Assembly: GCF_000189755.2 (NCBI RefSeq)
Contig: NZ_KI912183.1
Location: 2,110,257-2,174,256 of the forward strand
Length of the DNA: 64,000 nt
Reading direction: 5' to 3'
From: Desulfotomaculum nigrificans DSM 574
Lineage (GTDB): Bacteria; Bacillota; Desulfotomaculia; Desulfotomaculales; Desulfotomaculaceae
Below, piece after piece: positions 14,933 through 22,056 of this stretch; position 1 is the stretch's first letter; every line of letters begins with the position of its first letter. The notes under the pieces were generated by a model. The model was not told the origin of the DNA. It did not search any database and saw only the letters and a program-made list of their open reading frames with translations. A program made the position numbers and the translations under genes.

Positions 14933-16906
14933 CTATGTGGTTAACGGCTGCGGCCGCCCCAGCAGATACCCTTGAAAATGCCGGCAGCCCATTTCCTGCA
15001 AAACAGCTAGCTGCTGCCGGGTTTCCACCCCTTCGGCCACTACAGCTACATGCAGGCTCTCCGTCATCAGCAAAACCGCCCGCACAATGGCGGCGCTGAC
15101 CCGATTGTTAATAAAGTCCGCCACGAAGGAGCGGTCGATTTTAATAATGTTAACAGCAAAATTTTTAAGATAACTTAAAGAAGAATAGCCTGTGCCGAAA
15201 TCATCCAGGGCCACCGATACCCCCAGATCCCTGAGGCCCTTAATATGCTTAATGGTCTGCTGCAGGTTGCGCATGGCTACGTTTTCTGTGATTTCAATAA
15301 TCAGCAGCCGGGGCTGTAAACCTGTTTCTCTTAATACCGCTGCCACCTTGTCCACCAGGTTAGGCTGGGCAAACTGCAAACCGGACATATTGACGGCCAC
15401 CCGCATGTCCTGGCAGCACGCTGTTTGCCACTGGCGCAGCTGTCTGCAGGCAGTCTGCAGCACCCAATCGTCCAGGGGCAAAATCAGCCCGGTTTCTTCT
15501 GCCACAGGTATAAACTCCGCCGGCGAGATAATTTCTCCCCCGGGGCGGCGCCAGCGCAGCAGCGCCTCCCGGTATACCACCCTCCCCTGGCAGTCCACAA
15601 TGGGCTGGTAAAAAAGTTCAAACTGCTGTCGTTCCAGCCCCTGGCGCAGGGCCTCCTCCAGCTCCAGCTGCCGTCGCACGGTTTCCTGCATCTCCGGCGT
15701 ATAAAGCTGGTAATTGTTGCGCCCCTTGCCCTTGGCCCGGTACATGGCCAGGTCGGCATTTTTTAGCAATGTTTGCACATCAGTGCCGTCCGCCGGAAAA
15801 ACTGCAATGCCGATGCTGGTGGTCACGTGCAGCTGGCTGCCCAGCACATTGAAGGGGCGCTGAAAGGCCTGGAGCAATCCCTCGGCAATCTCCACCGCCT
15901 GCGGCAACCCCGTCAGGTCGGGCAGAATAATAATAAACTCATCGCCGCCCAGGCGGGTTAGGATGCCGTGGTGGTTTAACAGCCCCAGCAGCCGCTCTCC
16001 CACCTGCTTGAGCAATTCATCGCCGGCGGTATGCCCCAGGGTATCGTTGGTTACCTTAAAGCGGTCCAAATCCAAAAACAACACCGCCAGCTGGCTGCCC
16101 AGCCGCTCTGCCCGCTTAATCTCCCGGGCCAGCTGCTCCGTCAGGCTCAAACGATTGGGCAACCCGGTCAGCACATCGTGGTAAGCCAGGAATTTTACTT
16201 TTTCCTGAATGAGCTGCCGTTCGGTAATGTCCTCACCAATGCTGGCGATTCCCGCCACCCCGCCCTGCTCGTCCAATAACAGGGTGTTGTTCCAGTAAAT
16301 CAGTCGCTGTTCTCCCTGACGGGTAACAATGTGGTTCTTTAAATTAACCTCTATCCGTCCTTCATTAATAAACTGCTGAAACATGGCCCGCATTTGTTCC
16401 TGCTTTGCCGGCAGGATAAAGAGGCTGAAATAATCCCGCCCCAGTACCTCCTGGCACTGCCAGCCGGTTAGTTTTAAAAAGAAATCATTGATGAAAAGTA
16501 TCCGTCCCTGCTGGTCCAGCACTACCGCCAGCAGCTGTACATTCTCCAGCATGGTACGGAAACGCCGTTCCGACTCCGCCAGCCGCTTTTCCCTTTCCTG
16601 CAGCAGTTCATAATTCTGACGCAGCTCCTCCTCCGCCGCCACCAGTTCTGCCACGGTTTCTTCCAATTCTTCATTAATGGAGCACAGCTCCTGCTCCATG
16701 GCATGGCGCTCGGAGACATCCCTGGCCACCGCCACCAGGTAGCTGTGCTCCTGAAACCGCAGCAGACGCGCCTCCACCTCCAGCACCCTACCGGCCGCGG
16801 CCTGGCCGCCCGGAGCCGGAGTCAGCATATGAACAAAGCGTTGGACAAAAGTCTGCCCCTGCTGCCAGGACCGCAGAAGACCACAGCCGCAAAGCCTGTG
16901 CGGCAA
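14933..16906 (-). CDS. PAS-GGDEF-EAL cyclic-di-GMP protein, probably 5'-truncated
   Basis: Order: end of a first PAS/PAC domain (LRFQEHSYLVAVARDVSERH), a coiled coil, a full PAS (LLAVVLDQQGRILFINDFFL), GGDEF and EAL. The cyclase motif is intact (LTRLGGDEFIIIL). The phosphodiesterase side has YREALLRW, VAVNMSGLQF, IIEITENVAM, ALDDFGTGYSSLSY, KIDRSFV and VVAEGVET, so both activities are possible. The first 30 or so residues are not PAS-like but overlap an iron-alcohol-dehydrogenase fragment in another frame, so the original N-terminus has been replaced. Expression would need an internal start. Base composition is GC-rich compared with neighbouring accessory DNA. Confidence 0.75.
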   Translation of the reverse strand: MPHRLCGCGLLRSWQQGQTFVQRFVHMLTPAPGGQAAAGRVLEVEARLLRFQEHSYLVAVARDVSERHAMEQELCSINEELEETVAELVAAEEELRQNYELLQEREKRLAESERRFRTMLENVQLLAVVLDQQGRILFINDFFLKLTGWQCQEVLGRDYFSLFILPAKQEQMRAMFQQFINEGRIEVNLKNHIVTRQGEQRLIYWNNTLLLDEQGGVAGIASIGEDITERQLIQEKVKFLAYHDVLTGLPNRLSLTEQLAREIKRAERLGSQLAVLFLDLDRFKVTNDTLGHTAGDELLKQVGERLLGLLNHHGILTRLGGDEFIIILPDLTGLPQAVEIAEGLLQAFQRPFNVLGSQLHVTTSIGIAVFPADGTDVQTLLKNADLAMYRAKGKGRNNYQLYTPEMQETVRRQLELEEALRQGLERQQFELFYQPIVDCQGRVVYREALLRWRRPGGEIISPAEFIPVAEETGLILPLDDWVLQTACRQLRQWQTACCQDMRVAVNMSGLQFAQPNLVDKVAAVLRETGLQPRLLIIEITENVAMRNLQQTIKHIKGLRDLGVSVALDDFGTGYSSLSYLKNFAVNIIKIDRSFVADFINNRVSAAIVRAVLLMTESLHVAVVAEGVETRQQLAVLQEMGCRHFQGYLLGRPQPLTT

Positions 16907-17290
16907 AAATATCCGTCAGCGGCGAGGCCAAACTGGAAACAGCGGCTTCCACCGCATGTACCAGAATATCAGCCACCCCGCAGGCCGCCATAGCCGGCGG
17001 CACCGTTGTCAGGGGCTGGGGATCCAAAAAGGCGGCATCCGGCACCAAAGCTTTGCTCACCAGCACATGTTTATGCCGGTCGGTTTCATCAGTAATAACG
17101 GCAAACTGGGAAATGTCGGCGGCGCTACCGACCAGGGTACAGACAGCCAGCAAAGGAGGCAGCGGGCGCAATATTTTATTGATACCCGCATAATCCAGGA
17201 CATGACCGCCGTTGCTGTAGACCGCCCCTATCCCCTTGGCGCAGTCAATAACACTGCCGGCTGCGGCTGTGGCGGCCAGCCGGCAGAACC
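16860..17290 (-). pseudogene. Iron-containing alcohol dehydrogenase, internal fragment
   Basis: One frame without a real start reads AGSVIDCAKGIGAVYSNGGH, VLDYAGINKILRPLPPLLAV, SAADISQFAVITDETDRHKH, SKALVPDAAFLDPQPLTTVP and MAACGVADILVHAVEAAVSS. This is the cofactor- and metal-binding middle of a Fe-ADH (normally about 380 residues); the 'GGGSVID' and 'D..A.H..EA' blocks are recognisable. The N- and C-terminal parts are missing, and its 3' end is joined to the PAS domain of the GGDEF-EAL gene. It is a dead remnant. Confidence 0.75.
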
Positions 17291-17313
17291 GTCCCTATGG
17301 CTGGTGTGGCTGG

Positions 17314-17370
17314 TATTCAACACATTATGGAAAGCATACAAAAAACAGAAAAATACCTACGCGGATTAAA
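17314..17370 (+). pseudogene. 57-bp fragment of a hepT-like gene
   Basis: Bases 17314-17369 match 21651-21706 inside the intact hepT with about four differences (TATTCAACACATTATGGAAA and onwards). This is therefore a short scar of a second hepT copy. It is joined to the Fe-ADH remnant through an AGAACCGTCCCT motif. Confidence 0.75.
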
Positions 17371-17718
17371 AAGAAAACGGCACGTGCAGGGGAAAATACT
17401 GAACCTACCCCGAATCAATAGACACTAAAAACGCACAATATCTAACTGTCTCACAAAATTGCTTAATTATATAATATTTAGTATGTTATGTTAAGGTGAA
17501 GGTGGCTTTTTAATTCACCGGAGTACCACCTTGATATATGATCATGGTCGTTTATTGGAGCGATAGCGGAGACCCTTGACATGGAGAATGCCCGTGTTAG
17601 CCTTTCATGGCAAGGGGCACTAAGCGAAGCTGGGTTGCCCTTGGCCCTTGGAAACACGGGTGCGAGGCTCCATGTCAAGGGCGACCAAGGGTTAGTTTTA
17701 TGCACCAACATTTAGCGA
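17371..17718. other. Gap between the hepT scar and the IS3 genes
   Basis: No gene is supported. It contains an AT-rich patch with a TATAAT box at about 17471-17476, a smaller inverted repeat (AAGGTGG near 17494, CCACCTT near 17526) and the large palindrome at 17573-17681. The 3' end of the IS3 element must lie here, but no clear partner of its 5' terminal sequence is visible. Confidence 0.5.
17573..17681. repeat. 109-base imperfect palindrome
   Basis: Outer arms CCCTTGACATGGAG (17573-17586) and CTCCATGTCAAGGG (17668-17681) match perfectly over 14 bp. Inner arms CCCGTGTT (17591-17598) and AACACGGG (17653-17660) match over 8 bp, and further G/C-rich segments inside can pair. The whole unit can fold into one long hairpin. 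It sits between a gene scar and the IS3 genes. It may be a non-autonomous mobile unit or the structured end of the IS; identity unknown. Confidence 0.65.
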
Positions 17719-18555
17719 TCACGCTGCCTTTATAACTTCCATCGGTGTTTTGTAACAGTTGCTAGAATGTATGCGCCGTCGGTTGTAAAAGACTTCGATA
17801 TATTCAAATATGGCTGCCTTGGCTTCGGCCCGCGTCTTAAACCGCTTACCGTACAACCACTCTTGTTTGAGCTTGCCCCAGAATGATTCCATAGGAGCGT
17901 TGTCATAGCAGTTCCCTTTGCGGCTCATGCTACATATAAATTTATTTTCATTTAGTATGGCCTGATATTCTCTGCTGGCATATTGGACACCGCGATCGGA
18001 ATGTACCAATAGCCCTTCTTTCGCACCAGTTCTGCCTATGGCCTGGTTTAGGGCTTCTATGACAAGTGACTTTCTCATGTGCTCGGCCATGGCAAAGCCA
18101 ACGATTGGCCTGCCGCACAAATCCATAACACCGGCGAGGTACAGCCACCCTTCATCGGTTGCAACATAGGTGATATCACTTACCCACTTTTGATTTGGCT
18201 TATTTGCTGTAAATTCGCGGTTAAGCAGATTTTCAGCAACCTGGAGGTTATGATTTGAGTTAGTCGTTGCCTTATATTTTTTTACGGTCTTTGATTTGAT
18301 GCCGTTTTTTCTCATCAGCCTGTATACACGATTTTTGCTAGGTGCGCCGTCGTTCTTTAGTTCGTTGGTTATGCGAGGATATCCGTATATAGCGTGGTTC
18401 TTCTTGTAGATAGCCTTTATCTTTTCGAGCAGCAACTCATTTTCTATTTCTCGATTGCTTTTGGGTCGCCTTAAATATGCGTAAAAACCGCTCCTTGATA
18501 CCTGGAGCACCTCAGCCATCTTCGCAACCCGAAATTCGGAGCGGTGTGCCTCCAT
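17719..18555 (-). CDS. IS3-family transposase OrfB (DDE integrase)
   Basis: 278 residues from the first ATG. HTH_21-type region (VSRSGFYAYLRRPKSNREIE) precedes the rve integrase core. The DDE residues are visible in WVSDITYVATDEGWLYLAGV (first Asp), LLVHSDRGVQYASREYQ (second Asp) and NCYDNAPMESFWGKLKQEW (Glu). It is normally made as an OrfAB fusion by -1 frameshifting: reading from orfA through an AAAAAC run (18579-18584) into the -1 frame gives PEIERFRFMEAHRSEF without a stop. Intact, so the element may still be able to move. Confidence 0.9.
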   Translation of the reverse strand: MEAHRSEFRVAKMAEVLQVSRSGFYAYLRRPKSNREIENELLLEKIKAIYKKNHAIYGYPRITNELKNDGAPSKNRVYRLMRKNGIKSKTVKKYKATTNSNHNLQVAENLLNREFTANKPNQKWVSDITYVATDEGWLYLAGVMDLCGRPIVGFAMAEHMRKSLVIEALNQAIGRTGAKEGLLVHSDRGVQYASREYQAILNENKFICSMSRKGNCYDNAPMESFWGKLKQEWLYGKRFKTRAEAKAAIFEYIEVFYNRRRIHSSNCYKTPMEVIKAA

Positions 18556-18569
18556 GAAACGAAAGCGTT

Positions 18570-18854
18570 CTATTTCTGGTTTTTGGCGAAGTAGGCTGCC
18601 GCCTTTTTTAAGATGGCGTTTTCCTCTTTCAGATCCATAATTTCTTTACGAAGCCTACGCAACTCATCGTCAGCCTTGTGCAGGTGACCGCTTCCGGGAA
18701 AGGCATTTTCGCCGTGTTTACCGAACTTCCTTATCCACCCATATAGCGTGGTGGGACTTAAATCTAGTTCCCTGGCTACCTCAGCGGCAGACTTTTCCCC
18801 CGCCTTCACACGATTGACTGCCATAATTTTGTATTCTTTATCAAATGTTCTCAT
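18570..18854 (-). CDS. IS3-family transposase OrfA (HTH_Tnp_1)
   Basis: 94 residues: helix-turn-helix (SAAEVARELDLSPTTLYGWI) followed by a leucine-zipper-like stretch (ADDELRRLRKEIMDLKEENA) used for OrfA/OrfAB pairing. AGGTGTCC precedes the ATG. It overlaps the frameshift region at its 3' end. Confidence 0.9.
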   Translation of the reverse strand: MRTFDKEYKIMAVNRVKAGEKSAAEVARELDLSPTTLYGWIRKFGKHGENAFPGSGHLHKADDELRRLRKEIMDLKEENAILKKAAAYFAKNQK

Positions 18855-19028
18855 TTAGGACACCTCCGTGATTTTATTGTATCACACGTTCTATGTGTCC
18901 ATAAAATCGCGGTAAGGTCATACCTATTGGTGTCCACTACAGTGAGGGATCAGATTTATAGTTGACTATTTAGTCAACAAGTAGTTTAATTAAATAAAAA
19001 CATCACTCATAGCACCTGTTTTTCCTAA

Positions 19029-19505
19029 ATTCTTCATCATCAACACTGGAGTAAATCCCGAGGTGTTGATGAATATTTCGGCCATGGAATATATTTTTTT
19101 GAAGAAGACAATAATGAAGCTTATAACTGGGCTAAACATGTAAGAAAATTTCCGGAAGAAGACATTGCACTAATTTGGGCACATATCAAATGCAAAAGAA
19201 AAGATATACTAGATCTAATTAATTCTAGTACTCACCAGCAATATATGTCACTAATCAAACAAATATATAATAAATATAAGGATTCGACAATTACTCCTAA
19301 GCTTGAGTATCCGTATGATTGCCATATTATAAACATGATTTGTGATAAGGAAGGTTATAAATTAGTAAGGGGAGCATATAACCCCAAAAACAAGACAAGT
19401 ATTGATTTATTTAAAAAAGGTGCTACAAGAATAATTAAAACACATATCCAGCTGTGTATTAGAGATGAAAGTGTTATTAGTGACTATTGCATATGTATGA
19501 GGTAG
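19029..19505 (+). pseudogene. 5'-truncated ADP-ribosyltransferase-like toxin of a TAC (CmdTAC-like) module
   Basis: The open frame starts after a stop at 19026 and has no usable start before ATG 19245, so its N-terminus is missing. It reads HHQHWSKSRGVDEYFGHGIY, then FFEEDNNEAYNWAKHVRKFP and DIALIWAHIKCKRKDILDLI. The pattern 'Y-G-x-G-I-Y-F-F ... A-x-x-W-A' resembles the second motif of ADP-ribosyltransferase-fold toxins (DUF3990-like); the first motif with the His would lie in the lost part. It is followed by a small gene and a SecB-like chaperone, the arrangement of CmdT-CmdA-CmdC. The IS3 element ends about 80 bases upstream. The family call is an inference from a short motif. Confidence 0.5.
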
Positions 19506-19523
19506 GAAGGTTGGTGAACACCT

Positions 19524-19820
19524 ATGGGAGCTTTCGATAAAACATTGGAGTTTATAAACAGTTGCACATTAGAAGAGTTAACTAGAGTATTATCCCAATA
19601 CGGTGTTAAGTTCGTAGAAGAAAAAAGTGTAAAATGGTACATACCACAGTCTACCTATCAAAGATTTCTATGTGATGTAGTAAGTCCACCTATTAAAAAA
19701 AGTACATTACTTAACTATTATGGTGTTATGAGCCGTACTGGTAATTTTTACTCGCCTTTAAACGATCAAGCAAATTACGGGAATAATAAGTTTAATATAT
19801 CACAAAGGGATGCTGCTTAA
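19524..19820 (+). CDS. Small protein of TAC module, candidate antitoxin
   Basis: 98 residues, beginning MGAFDKTLEFINSCTLEELT and containing VKFVEEKSVKWYIPQSTYQR. It lies 18 bases after the toxin-like ORF, and its stop codon touches the ATG of the SecB-like gene (TAAATG). AT-rich like its partners. In known toxin-antitoxin-chaperone systems the middle gene is the antitoxin, often with a C-terminal chaperone-addiction stretch; the disordered, Asn/Tyr-rich C-terminus here (FYSPLNDQANYGNNKF) could play that part. I recognise no DNA-binding domain. Role assigned by position. Confidence 0.6.
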   Translation: MGAFDKTLEFINSCTLEELTRVLSQYGVKFVEEKSVKWYIPQSTYQRFLCDVVSPPIKKSTLLNYYGVMSRTGNFYSPLNDQANYGNNKFNISQRDAA

Positions 19821-20267
19821 ATGGACAACTCTATTAAAAGTGTGTTAACTTTTGACAACTATATAGTCAAAAAAATATTATTTGAAGCTAATCCCAAGTT
19901 CGCTCCTGGTGACAAAATTCCTGTTGAAGTAGAATTTTCCCATGAGCTAGATATAGACTTGAAAGAAAATATTGCAGCCGTTGGATTAGGGTGCTGTATT
20001 TTTAAGGAGCAAAAAGAAAATCAACCATTTTACCTAGAAGTAGAGATGATAGGATTCTTTAAGTATGAATCCTCCCTTCCTCCAGAACAAGTAGAGATAT
20101 TACTTAAGGTTAATGGAACAGCAATTTTGTTTCCTTACTTAAGATCTATAGTCAGCAGTTTAACTGCAAACTCTGGGTTTCAGACCTTAGTACTACCGAT
20201 TGTTAATGTTCATAAGATGTTCGAGCAAGAAAAAGAAACATATGAAGGAAGGGAAGAAATGAATTAA
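19821..20267 (+). CDS. SecB-like chaperone (TAC-type)
   Basis: 148 residues, close to SecB length (about 155). The segment AILFPYLRSIVSSLTANSGF followed by QTLVLPIVNVHKMFEQ fits the signature of the SecB family ('l.PylR..ls.l....g.p.l.lpPinf'). The first part shows alternating strands as in SecB (NPKFAPGDKIPVEVEFSHEL). Monoderm bacteria do not use SecB for export, so a SecB homologue in a Gram-positive genome usually serves a toxin-antitoxin system by stabilising its antitoxin. It sits directly after the 98-residue gene, and a hairpin follows. Confidence 0.72.
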   Translation: MDNSIKSVLTFDNYIVKKILFEANPKFAPGDKIPVEVEFSHELDIDLKENIAAVGLGCCIFKEQKENQPFYLEVEMIGFFKYESSLPPEQVEILLKVNGTAILFPYLRSIVSSLTANSGFQTLVLPIVNVHKMFEQEKETYEGREEMN

Positions 20268-20270
20268 ATT

Positions 20271-20288
20271 GCCGGGTGAATGCCCGGC
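20271..20288 (+). terminator. Hairpin after the SecB-like gene
   Basis: GCCGGG and CCCGGC form a 6-bp GC stem around TGAATG, 3 bases after the stop codon. The following CTTAAACTTATTT is only weakly T-rich, so termination may be partial. Confidence 0.5.
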
Positions 20289-20292
20289 CTTA

Positions 20293-20877
20293 AACTTATT
20301 TACCTTTACCGCAAAGAAAACGGACCGAAAATTTGTTTTCGACTTGGGATGCCATTGTTAATGCGACCGTGATCAAAAGGCACCTGCACTTTAGTTTGGT
20401 AAAGTGCCAGGCACCTTTTGACTCAAGAGAACCGTTCCTTTGATTCGGTTGCCTCTCTGACGATAGCTGCTGCTTCATCCAGGCTATTGGCAGTGTAGAT
20501 TTTGTTAATGATTTTATCCAAGACTACCACATCAGTTATTCTTTTTATTTCTGCTTGCAGGGTGGATGATTCAGGGAACCTGACCTCCAGGTATTTGCAG
20601 ATGGCCTCCCTTTGACCTTTTGCCTCTCCTTCAGCCCTAGCGCCGCTTATCATAGAAATTTCGTCTCTGGCAGCCTTCTCCCGCAGCTCATACAGACGGC
20701 GCTCTTGCTGATTCTTAAAGAATATCTGCTCAATGGTCATGGCCTTACGAATACCGGGATTTCCCATGGCGATCGCCTCCATTTCTTCTCCTGCAATATT
20801 ATTGAAGTACAGCAGCCATTCTTCCAGGGCGTCCTTCGGTCTGCGTTTTAGCCTTAATACTTTTGGTAATTCTAAAA
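20293..20877 (-). pseudogene. Rpn-family gene remnant, copy B
   Basis: Near-identical to 13,746-14,339 (copy A) but lacking one 12-base RAEG repeat. It encodes only the Rpn C-terminal part (LEEWLLYFNNIAGEEMEAIA to AAIVREATESKERFS). Upstream, at about 20,877, it is joined in frame to the tail of a Y1 transposase, a junction different from copy A. A GTGCCAGGCAC palindrome lies at 20404-20414. Not functional. Confidence 0.8.
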
Positions 20878-21089
20878 AAGGAAGTATAGTTGCTCCATGG
20901 GTAATCAGCGATGTTTTCGCATAGCGGAATCTTTGTATTCACAGGGTTAAGGTGAATATACCTACTGTTTTCCAGGAGTTGGGCATCATTTTCAATTAGT
21001 TTCGCTGTAAATCGGTCCTGATAAAGACGGCCTGTAAATTTATACTTTTTATTAAAATAAGTAACATACCGCCAGTTAAATTTGGTCAT
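20878..21089 (-). pseudogene. REP-associated tyrosine transposase (Y1/RAYT) C-terminal fragment
   Basis: The frame reads MTKFNWRYVTYFNKKYKFTG, RLYQDRFTAKLIENDAQLLE and NSRYIHLNPVNTKIPLCENI, the back half of the IS200-like Y1 transposase domain in REP-associated proteins. The HUH metal-binding motif in the N-terminal half is absent. The fragment starts 19 bases from a GTACCAGGCAC motif, a member of the repeat family spread over this region, which would be its natural substrate. Confidence 0.8.
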
Positions 21090-21107
21090 TATTTTTAGTT
21101 TGATGAA

Positions 21108-21118
21108 GTACCAGGCAC
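21108..21118. repeat. REP-like motif GTACCAGGCAC
   Basis: One-base variant of the GTGCCAGGCAC palindrome, placed between the transposase remnant and the copied tagA leader and followed by CTTTTGG as at 5,936. Confidence 0.7.
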
Positions 21119-21129
21119 CTTTTGGAAAT

Positions 21130-21224
21130 CAAGAAGGTTAACGCGCATTATTTTTCCCTCCTATGATTGTCCAGGTCCATTATACCCTTATCTTACCCCA
21201 CCGCCAATTCAATAAAGAAAAAAA
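21130..21224. repeat. Displaced copy of the tagA start and promoter region
   Basis: A 95-bp match to 5,005-5,099: the first codons of tagA on the minus strand, its ribosome site, and the upstream segment. No tagA coding sequence follows; the next bases are the REP motif and the transposase fragment. A transcript started here would run on the minus strand into the Y1/Rpn remnants. Confidence 0.85.
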
Positions 21225-21241
21225 CCTACCCCGGGAGGTAG
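21225..21241 (-). terminator. Small hairpin with T-run
   Basis: On the minus strand CTACC and GGTAG pair around TCCCGG and are followed by GTTTTTTTC. It could insulate the MntA/HepT pair from minus-strand DNA to its left. Confidence 0.45.
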
Positions 21242-21343
21242 ATTTTACTCTTGGACCATATTATTTTTAACCTGGGCACTATTTAACTTGAAACACTAAT
21301 AAATAATTGGTAAAATCAGTAAAAAGCCCCTGAGGTGATTTGT

Positions 21344-21634
21344 TTGCTGAACATCGAAACAATAAAAGCCAAAGTGGTTCCAATATTGAAAAACTATGGC
21401 GTAAATCGTGCTTATTTGTTTGGTTCATTTGCTAGGGGTGAGCAGACCGAGGATAGCGATATTGACCTATTGGTGGAGTATGCCCCTGGTGTTAGTAAAT
21501 CAATATTTAAAGTTGTTGAATTAAAGTATGAATTAGAAGAAGCTCTCCAACGAAAAGTGGACATTGTGACCGAACAGGCTATATCTCCGTATATCAGACC
21601 TTACACTATTAAGGACAGGCAGGTGATAATGTGA
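21344..21634 (+). CDS. mntA: MntA-type nucleotidyltransferase antitoxin
   Basis: 96 residues from a TTG at 21344, which has TGAGGTG 6 bases upstream (the GTG at 21335 lies inside that site). The minimal nucleotidyltransferase signature is complete: GS at residues 27-28 and Asp39/Asp41 in YLFGSFARGEQTEDSDIDLL. In studied MntA/HepT pairs the MntA enzyme attaches AMP groups to a Tyr of HepT and so switches off its RNase activity. The gene overlaps hepT by 4 bases, the usual layout. Confidence 0.9.
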   Translation: MLNIETIKAKVVPILKNYGVNRAYLFGSFARGEQTEDSDIDLLVEYAPGVSKSIFKVVELKYELEEALQRKVDIVTEQAISPYIRPYTIKDRQVIM

Positions 21635-21978
21635 AAGATAATTTAATCTATATTCAACACATTATGGAAAGCATACAAAAAATAGAAAAATACCTACAAG
21701 GGTTAACCAAAGAGCAATTTTTTGAAAATGACAGCATTCAAGATGCTGTTATTCGGCGTTTTGAGATTATAGGAGAAGCAACAAAGAATCTCTCGAAGTC
21801 TTTCAGGAACCGGTATCCGGAAGTGCCCTGGCGTTCAATGGCTGGTACAAGAGATGTTTTTATCCATGAGTATTTCGGCATTGACCTTGACTTTGTTTGG
21901 GACGCAGCTAAAAAAGATTTACCAGAACTAAAGAAACAACTTGAAGAGATTATAAAAACCGAAAACTATTCTTTGTAA
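21631..21978 (+). CDS. hepT: HepT-type HEPN ribonuclease toxin
   Basis: 115 residues, GTG start overlapping the mntA stop. The HEPN RNase motif R-x4-H is Arg74...His79 in MAGTRDVFIHEYFGID, followed by Tyr81, the usual site of AMP addition. The helical pattern IRRFEIIGEATKNLSKSFR is characteristic of HepT. Acts as a homodimeric RNase in the cytoplasm when not modified. A 57-bp piece of a second copy remains at 17,314-17,370. Confidence 0.92.
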   Translation: MKDNLIYIQHIMESIQKIEKYLQGLTKEQFFENDSIQDAVIRRFEIIGEATKNLSKSFRNRYPEVPWRSMAGTRDVFIHEYFGIDLDFVWDAAKKDLPELKKQLEEIIKTENYSL

Positions 21979-22056
21979 ACTGGGGGTTGTAATAAACCCT
22001 CCGGTTTTTTATTTAGTAATTATACCGTTATAGTTCTGAAAGTTCCCCTTATATAT

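Larger units (their letters stand above)
17719..18946 (-). mobile_element. IS3-family insertion sequence (IS150-like)
   Basis: orfA and orfB of IS3 type lie in order on the minus strand. The 5' terminus is probably near 18946, where the minus strand reads TGTAGTGGACACC, a typical start for this group. The other end was not found by eye; 17719 is only the end of orfB. The element lies just upstream of the truncated toxin-like ORF at 19029 and may have caused its loss. Confidence 0.8.

Noticed and set aside
14551-15099. Plus-strand ORF of 182 codons
   Set aside because: Covers the end of the GGDEF-EAL gene and a minus-strand fragment with real protein patterns; treated as a shadow.
17478-17711. 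Minus-strand ORF through the palindrome
   Set aside because: It simply reads through the inverted repeat; no ribosome site and no protein-like pattern.
17478-19028. The missing N-terminal part of the toxin on the far side of the IS3 element
   Set aside because: No frame left of the IS3 genes shows an ADP-ribosyltransferase-like opening, so the toxin is described as truncated and not simply interrupted.
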